Positions 11,701 through 25,039 of a DNA stretch of 64,000 bases are shown piece after piece. Position 1 is the first letter of the stretch. Every line of letters begins with the position of its first letter. The notes beneath the pieces were generated by a model. It had not been told where the DNA came from. It searched no databases and worked only from the letters and a program-made list of their open reading frames with translations. The stretch covers positions 19,506,642-19,570,641 of the forward strand of contig CM055111.1 of the NCBI GenBank assembly GCA_029204225.1, read 5' to 3'. The position numbers and the translations under genes were made by a program. Origin of the DNA: Diphasiastrum complanatum (taxonomy: Eukaryota; Streptophyta; Lycopodiopsida; Lycopodiales; Lycopodiaceae).

Positions 11701-12199
11701 GAATGTTCCCTATGCCTTCAATAGGACATTCAAAATCATTTGCAGTGTATATTGATTTCTTAACTCCATCATAAGGTGCAATAGAAGAGAAAGAGTCCTT
11801 GGAGCTACACATACGTGAAGAGGCTCCACTATCAATATACCATAGGCCGTCCTTCTTGAAAGGAGTAGATGAGAAACTAGAGACCAAAAGAGATCCCTCT
11901 CCATCACTTGCAATAGTGTCTTCCTTCTCATTGGTAATATTGGCTTGCTTGAGTTGATTCTTCTTTTTGAAGCAATTGGTGGCATAATGACCTTTCTTGC
12001 CACAATAAAGGCACTTGATCTTCTTCTTCTTGAGCTTGGATGATGAAGCATTAGAGGAATCATCTTCCTCCTCATCTTTGTCTTTGGATTTGACTTTGTC
12101 CTTGCTTGAGGATTGTTGATGTAGGTTCTTGCTCCTCCCTTTGTGCTTTCACTTAGATGGATCAAAATTCATGGTTACCTTAGGTAGGCTCTGATACCA
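8779..12199 (-). pseudogene. Copia-1 copy B, internal region (gag partly deleted, pol broken)
   Basis: From the PBS (12188-12199) leftwards there is only a remnant of gag, starting just before the CCHC knuckle (CLYCGKKGHYATNC). Then come a protease (WYIDSGASSRMC, normally SSHM), the pre-integrase HRRLGHPN..C..C zinc motif, integrase with HSDVH, RSDGGGEY and AERKNRS, reverse transcriptase with YVDDIILCG, and RNase H. Gag, protease and integrase share one frame (to about 10640). A 4-base insertion near 10650 shifts the frame to the reverse transcriptase (10770-9136). A TAA replaces a Tyr codon in RNase H at 9136-9138; 8797-9108 continues in frame. About 1.3 kb of gag and leader, present in copy D, is missing at about 12148, where the CCHC linker joins directly to the PBS-proximal end. 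Confidence 0.92.
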
Positions 12200-12936
12200 T
12201 GTTGAATTTCACACGTGTGGATTGTCCACTACATGTACTTGTGATCTCCTAAGGTCTGTAGATGCACCAAGATCAAGACTAGATTGAGATTCAAGATCAA
12301 TCTTGAATCCTATGGCAAAAACACACTACTACATGCATTCAATCACTTCCAACTCTCACTCACACATGTGGGAAGTATTCAAAACATAATCTAAGTAAAA
12401 ACAAGCTGCTGTCCTCGGGTAGAGAGAGAAAATGCATCATGAGCTCTCGGGTAGAGAGAGAAAGCTAGAAATCCAATAACTCACAAAATCCATGAAATCA
12501 CCAAATCAATTAGCTTCAAAATGAGGAGTACAATGATACTAGTAGGTCCACGAGCTGCCACTATGCTTAACTATGATTGGACCATATTTTGTCACCTCTT
12601 GATCCTATTGGATCATTGATCCATGCACCTCTTAATTCTACTGGACTATATTCAAGCACACCTCAATTTCCTATTGGACCTCACAAGGTTCCACCTCTAA
12701 ATCCTATTGGATCTCTTGGAATTCATCAAACAAAAACTTTACACTTGTCTACACTCTAATTGGCAAGTGTTTAGCCTCTTACTCTATTTTGGCTCAATAG
12801 TGGCATTACAAGTGGAAATGCATAATTTGCCATCTATGCCAAATTTATTCCTATCAACATCCTACACCTAGATGCTTGATGTAAAAAACATAAGACCCCT
12901 ATATCTAACATAGATAATCTTTTTCAATTCTTCACA
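12200..12936 (-). repeat. Copia-1 LTR no. 2 (737 bases), shared by copies B and C
   Basis: TGTTGAATTTC...CTTCACA. The left neighbour is the PBS of copy B (GCTCTGATACCA, 12188-12199) and the right neighbour is the polypurine tract of copy C (CTCCTCCT, 12937 on). One LTR therefore serves as 5' LTR of B and 3' LTR of C. CACACGTGTG is kept at 12209-12218; the second site seen in LTR no. 1 has decayed to CACACATGTG. Confidence 0.93.
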
Positions 12937-14872
12937 CTCCTCCTAAAAAATTATCTATGAAGATTTGAGCATTGATCTTGATATAACTCCAAGATTAGAT
13001 CTATGCTTGATGAAAGCACTTTTGCCCAAAGGCTTGGTGAGTAGATCGGCAATACAAGAGGACGAGTTGACATGCTCCAAATAGATTTCTCCTCCAATAA
13101 GCTTTTCTCTCACAAAATGGTGTGCCACTTCTATGTGCTTGCTTCTTGCATGAAATATGGGATTATTGGCAAGAGCTTGGGCCGAGATATTATCACACTT
13201 GATCATTGGTAGATCATCCTCCTTGATGCACTTTAGTTCCATTAATAACCTCTTGATCCAAAGCACTTCTTTGGTAGTTGTAGTGAGTGCTTTGTACTCG
13301 GCCTTACATGAAGAGAGAGATATAGTATCTTGCTTTTTGGAAAGCCAAGATATTAGATTGCCTCCAAGAAAGATAGTGTATGCACTAATAGACTTTCGAT
13401 CCATCTTGTCACTTGCAAAGTCTGAATCCGAGTAGCCAATAATAGATAGATCTTCACTTTTATAGAGTAGACCATAATCACAAGATGAAGATACATATCT
13501 TAGAATCGTCTTGGCCATCTTCCAATGATGGATCTTAGGATCTTGCATAAATTGACTCAATTTGTGCACATAAAAACTAAGATCGGGCCTAGTAATGGTA
13601 AGCCAAATCAAGGAGCCTACAAGACTCCTAAAAAGTGTGATGTCCTCAAAGGATCTTTCATCACCTTTATTAGGATCTTTTACAATTTGCTCCATTGGAG
13701 TATCTATGCTCTTAGAATTTTCCATATGGAATTTTTTCAACATAGAGTGAGCATATCTAGATTGGCATATAAAGACATGATTTTCATAAAAATCAATGTC
13801 TAGGCCTAGGATGTAATGTATCTCTGAGCCTAGATCTTGCATTCTAAACTCACATCCAAGTGCTAGATTGGTTTCATCAACTAGCTTGATACAACTTCCA
13901 CAAGGAATAATGTCATCAACATAAATTAGAAGAATGACAATATTGCTATCAACAAACTTTAGATACATGGAAGGATCATAGTCACTAAGAGTAAATCCTC
14001 GTGAGATAAGAAAAGAGTTAAGTCTTGAATACCATGATCTTGGTGCTTGCTTGAGTCCATAAAGACTTTTGAAGAGCAAGCACACTTTGGACTCATCCTT
14101 GATGAATCCTTGAGGTTGTTCCATATAGATCTCCTCCTCAAGATAACCATTTAGAAAAGCATTGGATACATCTAATTCGAACACCTTCCACTTGAAAGAA
14201 CAAGCAAGAGAAATAAGAATTCTTATTGTCACTATCTTTGCAACAGGTGCAAAGGTCTCCTCATAATCAAGACCATGGATTTGAGCAAATCCTTTGGCAC
14301 ATAATATTGCTTTATGCTTGTTGATGGTGCCATCATGATTGAACTTGATCCGAAATACCCACTTGCAACCAATCACATGCTTGTTGGATGGAGGATCCAC
14401 AAGCTCCCAAGTATTGTTGGTGATCAATGCATCATACTCTTGCTTCATGGCATCATACCACTCCTTGGTATTGAGTGCCTCTTGTACATTCTTTCGCTCT
14501 TCATGAGAGACATGAAAAACATAATCAGTGGAATCAAGATCCACTTGTTTGCCTTTGTCAACATATGAGAGCCTCTTAGGCTCGGATCTATCTCTCATGG
14601 ATCTTCTTGGTGAAAAAATCCGAGGAGAGTCTTCTTCAAATCTCGACCCCATCACATCATGATTGTCTTCAAAATCAATAATTGATGATGCATCCATACT
14701 ATTTCTTGATCTCGGCCTCTTCAAATGATGAGTGTTGATCTTCATGAAAGACAACATCTCTACTTTCAATAACTTGAGAAGTAGAGAGTATAAAGACTCT
14801 ATAGGCCTTCTTGGTGGATGAGTATCCAACCATGATCCCTTTGCATGCACTAGGATCTTCCTTCTTCCTTGT
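12937..14872 (-). pseudogene. Copia-1 copy C: integrase end, reverse transcriptase and RNase H (5' truncated)
   Basis: One frame of 669 codons (14964-12955) covers the reverse transcriptase and RNase H with no stop: NTWELVD, GCKWVFRIK, YEETFAPVAK, DVSNAFLNGYLEEE, YVDDIIPCG, SDSDFASD and HARSKHIEVAHHFVRE. Its first 31 residues come from flanking DNA beyond the break at about 14872, where similarity to copies B and D stops after CTTCCTTCTTCCTTGT. The reading frame is in better state than in copy B, but gag, protease and most of integrase are gone, so it cannot be autonomous. Confidence 0.92.
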
Positions 14873-16389
<1,517 letters not shown>

Positions 16390-16805
16390 AAAATCCAAGA
16401 TATGTGAATCGATTACAGTGAAGGATAATTTGATGCTTGTATACTATAGTAGATGTGTGTGGTTTAGAATGCTTAGATTCTAGAACTATAATTGAACAAT
16501 ATCTCATCCAATCTACTCATAATAATACCATGTTTTCAGATGAAGCTCAAACTTTCCAAGAATAAAAAACAAGACTATAGCTAATTACATATTCACAACT
16601 ACTCTTATTCACACATTGATCGAGATTGATCTTGGGAAGTATTGTGGTTTATAGATAGATTGTAGAAGTTATAGATTAGTATCAAGAGCTCAAAAATGAT
16701 AAAATCATCTTGTTCTAAACTAGCTATTTACTGATTCTTCACCTTCTCATCAAGACAAGTTATAGTTACCTGTGAGAGCTTGTGTGCTGGAGGGAGCTTG
16801 GCAAG
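16390..16805. repeat. Old tandem duplication, left copy
   Basis: Matches 22556-22940 in order with many small changes. Shared landmarks are GATTACAGTGAAGGATAA, AATCTACTCATAA, AAGAGCTCAAAAATGAT and GTGTGCTGGAGGGAG. The copia-4 element is inserted at its right end. Confidence 0.8.
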
Positions 16806-17604
16806 TGTCGCAGAAGCGAGACTATTTCGTGTTCATCTTCTCCCTCTCTTTTTGCAAACAATTTTCTTTCATTGAATTATCTTTTCGTGGAGAAGCCCTT
16901 ACAGAATCCCAGACACTCGACCACACATCACAGAACATATTTTATTCTAGCAATCAAGACACACAGCACAAGACAAAGAGATACACGAAAATAGAGCGAC
17001 TATATTGTCAGTTTGGTTTTGGAGCGAGATCGTCAGTGTCTTGCTCATTGGCGGATTGACACTATGCTCTTACGCTATGTTCTACTCGTTGGCAGACTTT
17101 CATGCACAGCTATGGTGTCTTTACTTTCTTACTCTATTCGCTACGTCTCTCTCTGTCTCTTACAGATCTCTGTATTCTCATCATTTTGATATGATCCAGA
17201 GAGGATCGTTTATACCTCCACTCTGTGGAGTTTTCAAGATATCTAAACGTCGAATCACATGACTATTTAACGCTAATCAACTAGTTAGTTAGTTTTCATC
17301 GTTGCTACTCGTTTCAGCTGGGCGTGAGGCCTGTTGAGCTGCCAGCTGATAGAGCGAAAGATTTATCTTCGTTTGATTCGTAATCTCCCGTTTGCTTTTG
17401 TTCTTTTCATTTCTTTTTTGTAGTTTTCATTTTGCGTCCCTTTTGCGGTTTGTGATCCTAGAGATGTGTTTGCGATTCGCGAATGATTCTCGAATTGTTC
17501 GTGCTTTGAGTCAAAGACATGTTGAATGTCGCGAATCATTCTTGTTCGACCTTCATGTCTTTTTCGTGCTTTGACAAAGTTGCAGGAGTTCACCATTTCT
17601 GACA
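16806..17604 (-). repeat. Copia-4 3' LTR (799 bases)
   Basis: TGTCGCAGAAGCGAG...CATTTCTGACA, followed by CTCCCA (polypurine tract of a minus-strand element). It pairs with 21695-22491 but differs at many sites, so the insertion is old. Flanking 5-mers are GCAAG (16801-16805) and ACAAG (22492-22496), a target duplication with one change. Confidence 0.9.
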
Positions 17605-17609
17605 CTCCC

Positions 17610-20600
17610 ACTTGAACCTTGCAACTTTGTTCATTCAATCCAATTGCCTCTCTTTGCTTGGTAAAGAGTGGCTTGTCGAGTGGTTTCGTGAGGAGATCTG
17701 CAATCATACTTTCTGATTTTATGAACTGGACCTGGAGCTCTCCTTTTGAGATCAAATCTCGAATGTGATGGTACTTCAGAGGAATGTGCTTCGTCTTTGA
17801 ATGAAAGACAGGATCCTAGGACAAATAGATGACACTCTGGGAGTCCATCATCATCGTGCTTGGCCCTTCTTGTGGTATCCCGATTGCCTCCAACATCATT
17901 TGTAGCCGCACTTCCTCATTCGGCACTTTTGAGGCTGCGACATACTCAGTCTCACAAGAGGATTGAGCTACCAGATTCTGATTTTTGCATATCCAGTTGA
18001 TTGCAGCTCCACATGCTATTGTACATTCTCTAGTAATGGCTTTGTTGTCACCTTTGCAGCTCGCCCAGCCCGCATCACTGTAGTGATGCAGCTCGAATCC
18101 TTTCTCTTCGTTTCTAGCTCTGTAGGTTAATCCAACATTCTGGGTACTCTTCAGATACTGTAGGATTCGTTTGGCCATTTTCCAATGTGCTAGACTAGGA
18201 TTAGAACAGAATTGGCTCAATGCATAAACAGAGAAGGCTAGATCGGGCCTGGTACAAATTGTTAAGTACATCCGACTACCAATTAAGTTTTGGTAGGGTA
18301 TACTTGCCATCTTCTATTCTTTCTCTTCTATTTTTGGGCAATCTTGTTTCATGACTTGGCTCCAGCTATCATTGGTGTGGCTTTTCCTTCACAGTCCATC
18401 ATGTGGTATTGCTTCAGCACTTTTCTGGCGTATTCTGACTGATCAAGTGCATTTTGCCATTTGTTCGATCTCTTCTGATCTGCAGCCCTAGGCATTTTAT
18501 TGTTTCTCCAAGATCTGTGATTTTGTAGTTTTTAGAAATCTGACTCTTCGTGTCTTTGATCAACATTAAGAAATTTTCTATCATCCACGAAAATGGTCAG
18601 TATCACAAAATCCTTTCCTACTCTTTTGATGTAGACATTACATTCTGGTTGAGTAGGATTGAAGTCTAGAGACTTCAGAAGACCATTAAGCTTTTTGTAC
18701 CAGGCTCGTGATGCATGTTTTAGACCGTAGATGCATCTCTACAATCGACATACATATTTTTTGTTGTCGGGGTCTTCATAGCCTTCAGGTTGCTTTATGA
18801 AAATTTCCTCCTCTAGATCTCCATGGAGAAAGGCTGTTTTCACGTCAATTTGGTGAATTTCCAGATTGTACTATGTGCGTATGCAAGGAGTAGCCTTATG
18901 CTTGTCATCTTGACCATGGGCAAATATGTGTCAAAATAGTCGACACCATATCTCTGCGTGTAGCCCTTCGTGACAAGCCTTGCTTTGTAACGGCCACTGG
19001 TGCCATCTGATTTCAGCTTTTTCTTGTACACCCACTTGCAGTCGACTAATTTTCTGTTTTCTGGCAGTGGCTCTAATGTCCATGTCTCGTTTTGCCTCAT
19101 CGACTCAATCTCTTCTGACATTGCCTATTTCCAAAATTCTCCCTCTAGACTCTGGATAGTTTCTTGGTATGTTGTTGGCTCTTATGTGAAGTTGCAGTAC
19201 TCAAACTATGTGTCTTCTCTCCATTGAAGATTGTCAGAATAGTGGTCTGGAGGTCTTCTTTGTCTTGTTGACCTTCGAGGTTCGTTTCGGCGTTTCTTGA
19301 ACATTTCATGTTCATGGGGTCGATCCTCTATTTCCTGCTGCTCTAGAGTCTGGGGTCCTGTATTTTGATTTGATGTTTGTCCTCGATCTCCCTCTTGAAT
19401 AGGCAGCAGTGTGAAGATCTCATGGTCTCTTTCGTCTTTCAGTCCAGGGAATGTGGACTCGTCGAATTTTACATCTCTGTTCGAAACAACCTTCTTCATG
19501 GTTGGATCGTAGAGTCTGTACACATGTGTTCCGTTCAAGTAGCCGACCATGATTGTTTGTTCGGATTTGTCATCGAGCTTACTTCTCTTTTCCTTTCGAA
19601 TGTGCTTGTATGCTACACATCCAAACACTTGTGTGTATAACAGATCATGCTTTCTGCCTATCCACATTTCATATGGTGTTTTGTTCTCCATCATTGTCAT
19701 TGTAGATCTGTTTTGTAGGTGTACAGCTGCAGCTATTGCCTCGGCCTAGAATTGGCCTGGCAATTGAGCCTGTGCTATCGTACATCTAGCTCCTTCGACT
19801 GGCATTCTATTTTTACTTTCTGCCACACCGTTGTATTCTACTGTGTATGCAAGAGTGAATTGGTGTTTGATCCCCTGTTCTTCGTAGAATCTTGAGAATT
19901 CTGTGCTTTTGTATTCACCTCCGTTGTCAGATCTAAGGATCTGTATCTTTTTCAAGGTGCGTCGCTCTGCGAATACCACGAACTTCTTGAAAGAATCAAA
20001 TACTTCGGATTTCTTCTTCAAGTAGTAGATCATGGTCATTTGACTATAATCATCTATGAACATTAGAAAATATCTCAAACCTGAGAGCGAATTAGTTTTC
20101 ATCGGTCCACACACATAAGAGTGGACAAGTTCAAGAACTTCCTTGGCTCTTCTTCCCTCATGTGTGAATGGATTCCGATGTTGCTTGCCTTTCTGACAAG
20201 CTTCGTAGAACTTAGCCTCGGGCCTTGAAATTTTGAGAACTATGACAATGTCCTTTGTGCTCATGTCATAAAGGCTCCACATATTCAGATGATACATTCT
20301 CCTATGCCAGAGCTGATCTTCGTTTTTTGAAGCACTTGATATGCTATCAAAGTTGCTGATTATTTTGGCCTGGTAGAGGTTTCCTTCTCTGCATCCGACC
20401 GTCAGCAACTTGTTTGTCTTCTTCTCGATCATACAGCAAGTGTTTTCGTCGAACAAAACTCGAATGCCTAGACCTACCATCTTGGAGACATATAGCAGAT
20501 CTTTTATGAGTGAGGGCACATAGAGTGCTCATGGCAGCTCTGCTTGGCCTGACAGTGTTCGTAGCTGTAGAGAGCTGATTCCCTTGACATCGTGTCTGCT

Positions 20601-21629
20601 TCCATTACCTAGAGTCACCGCTCTGTCGTTTTCGAGTTCGCAAAAGTTGATCAAGACCTTCTTGTTGCAGGTTATGTGAGATGTTGCTCCTAAATCAATG
20701 ACCACATCGTAGTCATGTTTGAAGTAGCTTGTCGAAGCTTTGTCGAGTATCATGAAAGCTTTGTCACCTCTTTCTGCATTTTTAGATGACTCTGCAACGT
20801 TTGTCTTTTCAGCTTTGTTTTTCCTTTTTGGGTTGAATCTGCAGTTGTATGGAGAATGTCCTTTCTTCTTGCAGTGCATGCAAGGTATTGCTGGATTGAA
20901 CCAACATTTGCTGGCCGTATGGCCTGGTTTGTGGCAGTGATCGCAGGAAGAAGATTGTTGATTTGAAGACTTCATCTTCTCGAATATTGGCTTGTTTTTG
21001 TTCTTCTTCTTTCCTTTCGTGAAGAGAGCCTTCTCTTGATCACTGCTTCTCTCTCCTTCGTCCCTCATCAGTCTCTCATCAGCAACAAGACTAACTACTT
21101 TATCGAATGTCATATCTGGAAAACTCAGTATGAGCATTCTTAACGGCTGATAGGACGTTGGTAGAGATTTCATGAAGTACACCAGCTGCTATGGTGCTAG
21201 GACTTGGTGCTCCTATCTTGATGCAGCGAGTTGAGCGAAGATCGTTCTGATCTTCTGAACGTGCTGATCCAACTGGTTGCCATCCCACCATATTGATTAC
21301 AGCTGATTGTGATGGTGCATGACTGAAGCTGCAATCCTCACTTCATACTTCTGCTTTAATCTTTTCCATGCTGCATGGTTACTTTCGCAATCTTCAATCT
21401 GCATGAGTAGATTTTCATTTATGGACGAAACGATGATTGCCATTGTGCTCTCATCCTTTCTGATCCATTCAGCTCTCCTTGGGTCTCCCTCTGGAGGCTG
21501 CACCTCTGAGAGCTCGGTCACTAGCCAGATGCTTTTGCCCTTCAGGAGTGTTTTGATTTTGAATTTCCAGATTCTATAATTTGTGCCATCGAGACTGATT
21601 GCTACTCTAGTCTGGATTGTCGTAGCCAT
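17610..21629 (-). pseudogene. Copia-4 gag-pol, broken
   Basis: The gag starts at the ATG at 21629 (LDGTNYRIWKFKI) and carries two zinc knuckles, CDHCHKPGHTASKC and CMHCKKKGHSPYNC. The protease motif reads VVIDLGATSHIT, where the active-site triad should be DSG or DTG. The integrase has HSYVCGPM, where the first catalytic Asp is normally in HSDV; the second Asp (RSDNGGEY) and the Glu region (NGVAESKNR) remain. The reverse transcriptase (19121 to about 18310) includes GRYKARLVTKGYTQ and an FVDD box near 18580. RNase H and the C-terminus end near 17363-17755 (IADLLTKPLDKP). There are several frame changes and stops. The PBS is at 21683-21694. Sequence type and GC differ from the copia-1 group; this is a separate family. 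Confidence 0.9.
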
Positions 21630-21694
21630 ATTATGTTGTCTGGAAGAATCACTGCTGGGATATCAGTAGTGATAACATGTTGGCTCTGATACCA

Positions 21695-22491
21695 TGTTGT
21701 AGAAGCGAGACTGTTTTGTGTTTGTCATCTCCCTCTCTTTTCTTGAACAATTTTCTTTCTTTGAATTATCTTTTCATGCCGAAGCCCTTACAGGATCCCA
21801 CACACTCGACTATGCATCATAGAACATATTTTATTCTAGCAATCAAGACACACAACACAAGACAAAGAGATACACGAAAATAGAACGACTATATCGTCAG
21901 TTTGGTTTTGGAGCAAGATCGTCAGTGTCTCGCTTGTTGGCGGATTGACACTCTACTCTTACACTGTGTTCTGCTCGTTGGCAGACTTTCATGCACACTA
22001 TGGTGTCTTTACTTTCTTACTCTATTCGCTACATCTCTCTCTATCTCTTACAAATCTCTGTATTCTCATCAATTTGTTATGATTCAGAGAGGATCGTTTA
22101 TACCTTCACTATGTGGAGTTTCCAAGATAGCTAAACGTCAAATCACATGACTAGTTAACACTAATCAATTAGTTAGTTAGTCTCCGTCGTTGCTACTTGT
22201 TTCAGCTGGGCGTGAAGCCTGTTGAGCTGTCAGTTGGCAGCGCGAAAGATTTTTTTTCATTTGATTTGTAATCTCTTGTTTGCTTTCGTTCTTTTCGTTT
22301 CTTTTCGTAGTTTTTGTTTTGCGTCCCTTTTGCAGTTTGTGATCTTGGAGGTGTGTTTGCGATTCGCAAATGATTCGCGAATCATTTGTGCTTCAAGTGA
22401 AAGACACGTTGACTGTCGTAAATCGTTCTCGTTCAACCTTTCTGTCTTTTTCGTGCTTCAACAAAGTTGCAGGAGTTCACCATTTCTGACA
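21695..22491 (-). repeat. Copia-4 5' LTR (797 bases)
   Basis: TGTTGTAGAAGCGAG...CATTTCTGACA, directly preceded on the plus strand by GCTCTGATACCA (PBS, 21683-21694). Partner of 16806-17604. Confidence 0.9.
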
Positions 22492-22555
22492 ACAAGGACT
22501 GAAAATGTGCACTGGAGGCAGGAGGATGCTAATTTCGGCAGTGGCCAACCCAGAA

Positions 22556-22940
22556 GATGTGAATAGAACTGATTACAGTGAAGGATAAATAGCTTCTTGT
22601 AGATTTGTGGGCTTCAGAATGTTTAGAACTACAATTGAACAAATTTTCAGCAAATCTACTCATAACAATACCCTATTTTCAGATGGAGCTGAAATTTTTC
22701 AAGAAAATCTAAAAACAAAACTACCATTATTCACATATTGACAATAAGCCTACAATTATTCACAGAAATCTAGATTGATCTAGAGAAGTACTATGATATA
22801 CAAATACATTGCAGAAGTTATGTATCAGCAACAAGAGCTCAAAAATGATGGAATCATCATGTTTTGAAGTAGCTATTCAATGATTCTCCACATTCTCTCC
22901 AGTTACAGTTACTAACCTTTTGAGAGCTGGTGTGCTGGAG
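22556..22940. repeat. Old tandem duplication, right copy
   Basis: Diverged copy of 16390-16805. The stretch 22497-22555, with GTGCACTGGAGGCAGG, looks like the continuation of the left copy beyond the copia-4 insertion, since GTGCGCTGGAGGCAGG recurs at about 23024. The following 22940-23160 is rich in CTGGAG repeats and has no recognised gene. Confidence 0.75.
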
Positions 22941-23639
22941 GGAGTTTGAGAGTGAGCTAGAGCGATGCTTGGAGGATTGGGAGCTGGAGCATAGTTGTGC
23001 GCTGGAGCAAGAATTGGAAGTGTGCGCTGGAGGCAGGGAACTGTGCATTGGAGGCCCAATAGACCAAGACATGGGTCTGGATGCAGCAAGAGCGATGGAG
23101 GAGGAGCGAGTCAAGAGCGATGGAGGAGGGAGTTTGTGTTGGAGGGCTTCAAATTTGAATTAAAAAATGAAGATTGACCTGCCCCCTGCTCTGCCCTTCT
23201 TTGCCCCATCATGTTGCCCTTCATTGCTGGGCATTGCCCCCTAATGTTGAAGGGTTTATTGAGAATTTATACATAAGGGTTTGGATTTTTAGTTGAGGGT
23301 TTTCACATGAGGGGATTTGGTTTTAAATTTTAGGTTTTATAATTTTTGTTTGACCTTTCACTAATTCCATTATTGCCTTGCGTGTTTATTGGAAGATTCA
23401 TTTGAAAGTCTTTTATGAGCACTGATGATATACACTCAATGCCCATCATACATGATGGCATAAGCATTTTAAATGAGGCAAAACCATTTTTTGTACCCAG
23501 ACGCATTCTCAAGTCAGACATACATATCAAAGGTGCATCACTAATCCTATGTAGAATTACCATTTCTTTTTTGTTCAAATCACATACATTCCTATGTGGA
23601 ATAACCCTTTCTTTTTCATTCAAATCACAAGAAAGTGGG

Positions 23640-24400
23640 CACATGTTTGTTCACCATTTATAGATCGAGGCACCTATTTGGCCTCACTCCTTAATCACAT
23701 CGTCAATTTTGGTTTGCCTCTGTCATGGTGCAGCAATATCATCCAATCAAGAGTGGCGACCCCATGAAGCTTGTAACTAGTGCACCACCATTACGATTGG
23801 GCACATTGTGGCTAAGCTTTCTGGTATCATACTTTAGACAATGGTTACTGGTGAGTAAGACACGAAGATCACATGCCTTGGGTCGGGCTGATTTCAGGGC
23901 ACAACATTCCACCACTGAAAATGTGTTCACACTTGGCTATCATTGAGAAGGCCAGGTCTACACATGAGAGATCTCATTGCTATTTTCTATATTTCCAAAA
24001 GCTTTTGACTTGGTTTGGCAAGAAAGCCATCAACTGGAATGGTGATCTTGGCTTCAAGCTTGGTAATATAGTCATTCCATTCTAGTTTATGCTACCAATG
24101 TGGCATTAATTTCTCCTTCGGGTGATGGGTCACAACAACATTTGGATATGTTACAGGTGTTTGGAGATATCTTTGGTTTGATTGTGCATACCAAGAGATC
24201 TAGATTATGGGTTTTAATAATTCCAGAATCATTATGTGTCGACAAGTGTTTACTCTAGGTGGACAATCACTACAGGTGGTATCCTCTTGTACCAATTTGG
24301 GGACATCCTTCATTGGGCCAATTTTCAGTATGAGATAGGCCACCACAGTTAGCTATTCAAGTTTTGTTGTCTTAGAAGAGTTCTATTCAAAGAAAAACCT
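23640..24400 (+). pseudogene. LINE-like (non-LTR) reverse transcriptase remnant
   Basis: The domain is scattered over three frames but its landmarks appear in order: IKSGDPMK (about 23746), TITIGHIVAKLSGIIL (about 23790), GRADFRAQHSTTENVFTL (about 23883-23935), AIIEKARS followed by CYFLYFQK (about 23938-24000), and a later QQHLDMLQVFGDIFGL (about 24135-24180). These match the fingers/palm order of non-LTR reverse transcriptases of the type NYRTI.IGH..AK...GQAGFR..HST...FTL..IIE. No endonuclease domain, poly-A tail or target duplication was found. It is heavily decayed, with stops in every frame. Confidence 0.6.
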
Positions 24401-25039
24401 ATTGATCATTTACTTGCTTATTGATGATTTATTTGCTTAGTTTATATTCCATGAAATTAAGTGCACAATTTTGCTTGAAGCAGTTGCTTCTGGTGTCCGA
24501 TTCATGTCTTTCTCGCTTGCATGAAGGAAATTTTGTGCCATTCCGATAAAAGGTGTAGTTGTGATTTTCAACCTCCCAATTTCGCTTAGTAGTTGCTTAG
24601 TAGTTGATTCTACATTGGTAGGATTCCCATCACAAGATTCTATCAATGAAAGAGTACTAAAACCCTAAACCTTGAGTTTCCAAGCGTTGTCATCGATGGG
24701 CCCGCCGCCCTCTACAATGTGGTTTTGCTAATTGAAGTCCATAATAAAGCTAACCCTAAAACATCTCAAGTATTGATCGAATGTACGATTAACCTTGAAT
24801 GAAATGTAAATGTGTTGATAAAATGAATACAATATGAAAATTTTGTAATAGTTGTTGAAGTAAACAGCCACACTAGACTGAATGGTACAATTTGTAAGAA
24901 TTGGAATGGAAACTGGCTCGAATCTACAGGTACTATTTGAAAGTGTTGTTCTATAGATACAAGTAGCCACGATAAGAAAGTTACTGGACAAAAAAAAACT
25001 GTGGTGAATTGCATTCATGCTCAAAGGTATGTGATCATT
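24401..25039. other. Unassigned stretch between LINE remnant and palindrome array
   Basis: No convincing coding frame. Contains a short direct repeat TTAGTAGTTG (about 24590-24611) and one telo-box-like AAACCCTAAA near 24660. May hold the decayed 3' part of the LINE. Confidence 0.35.

Noticed and set aside
24655-24668. AAACCCTAAA as interstitial telomere
   Set aside because: Less than two repeat units; at most a telo-box.
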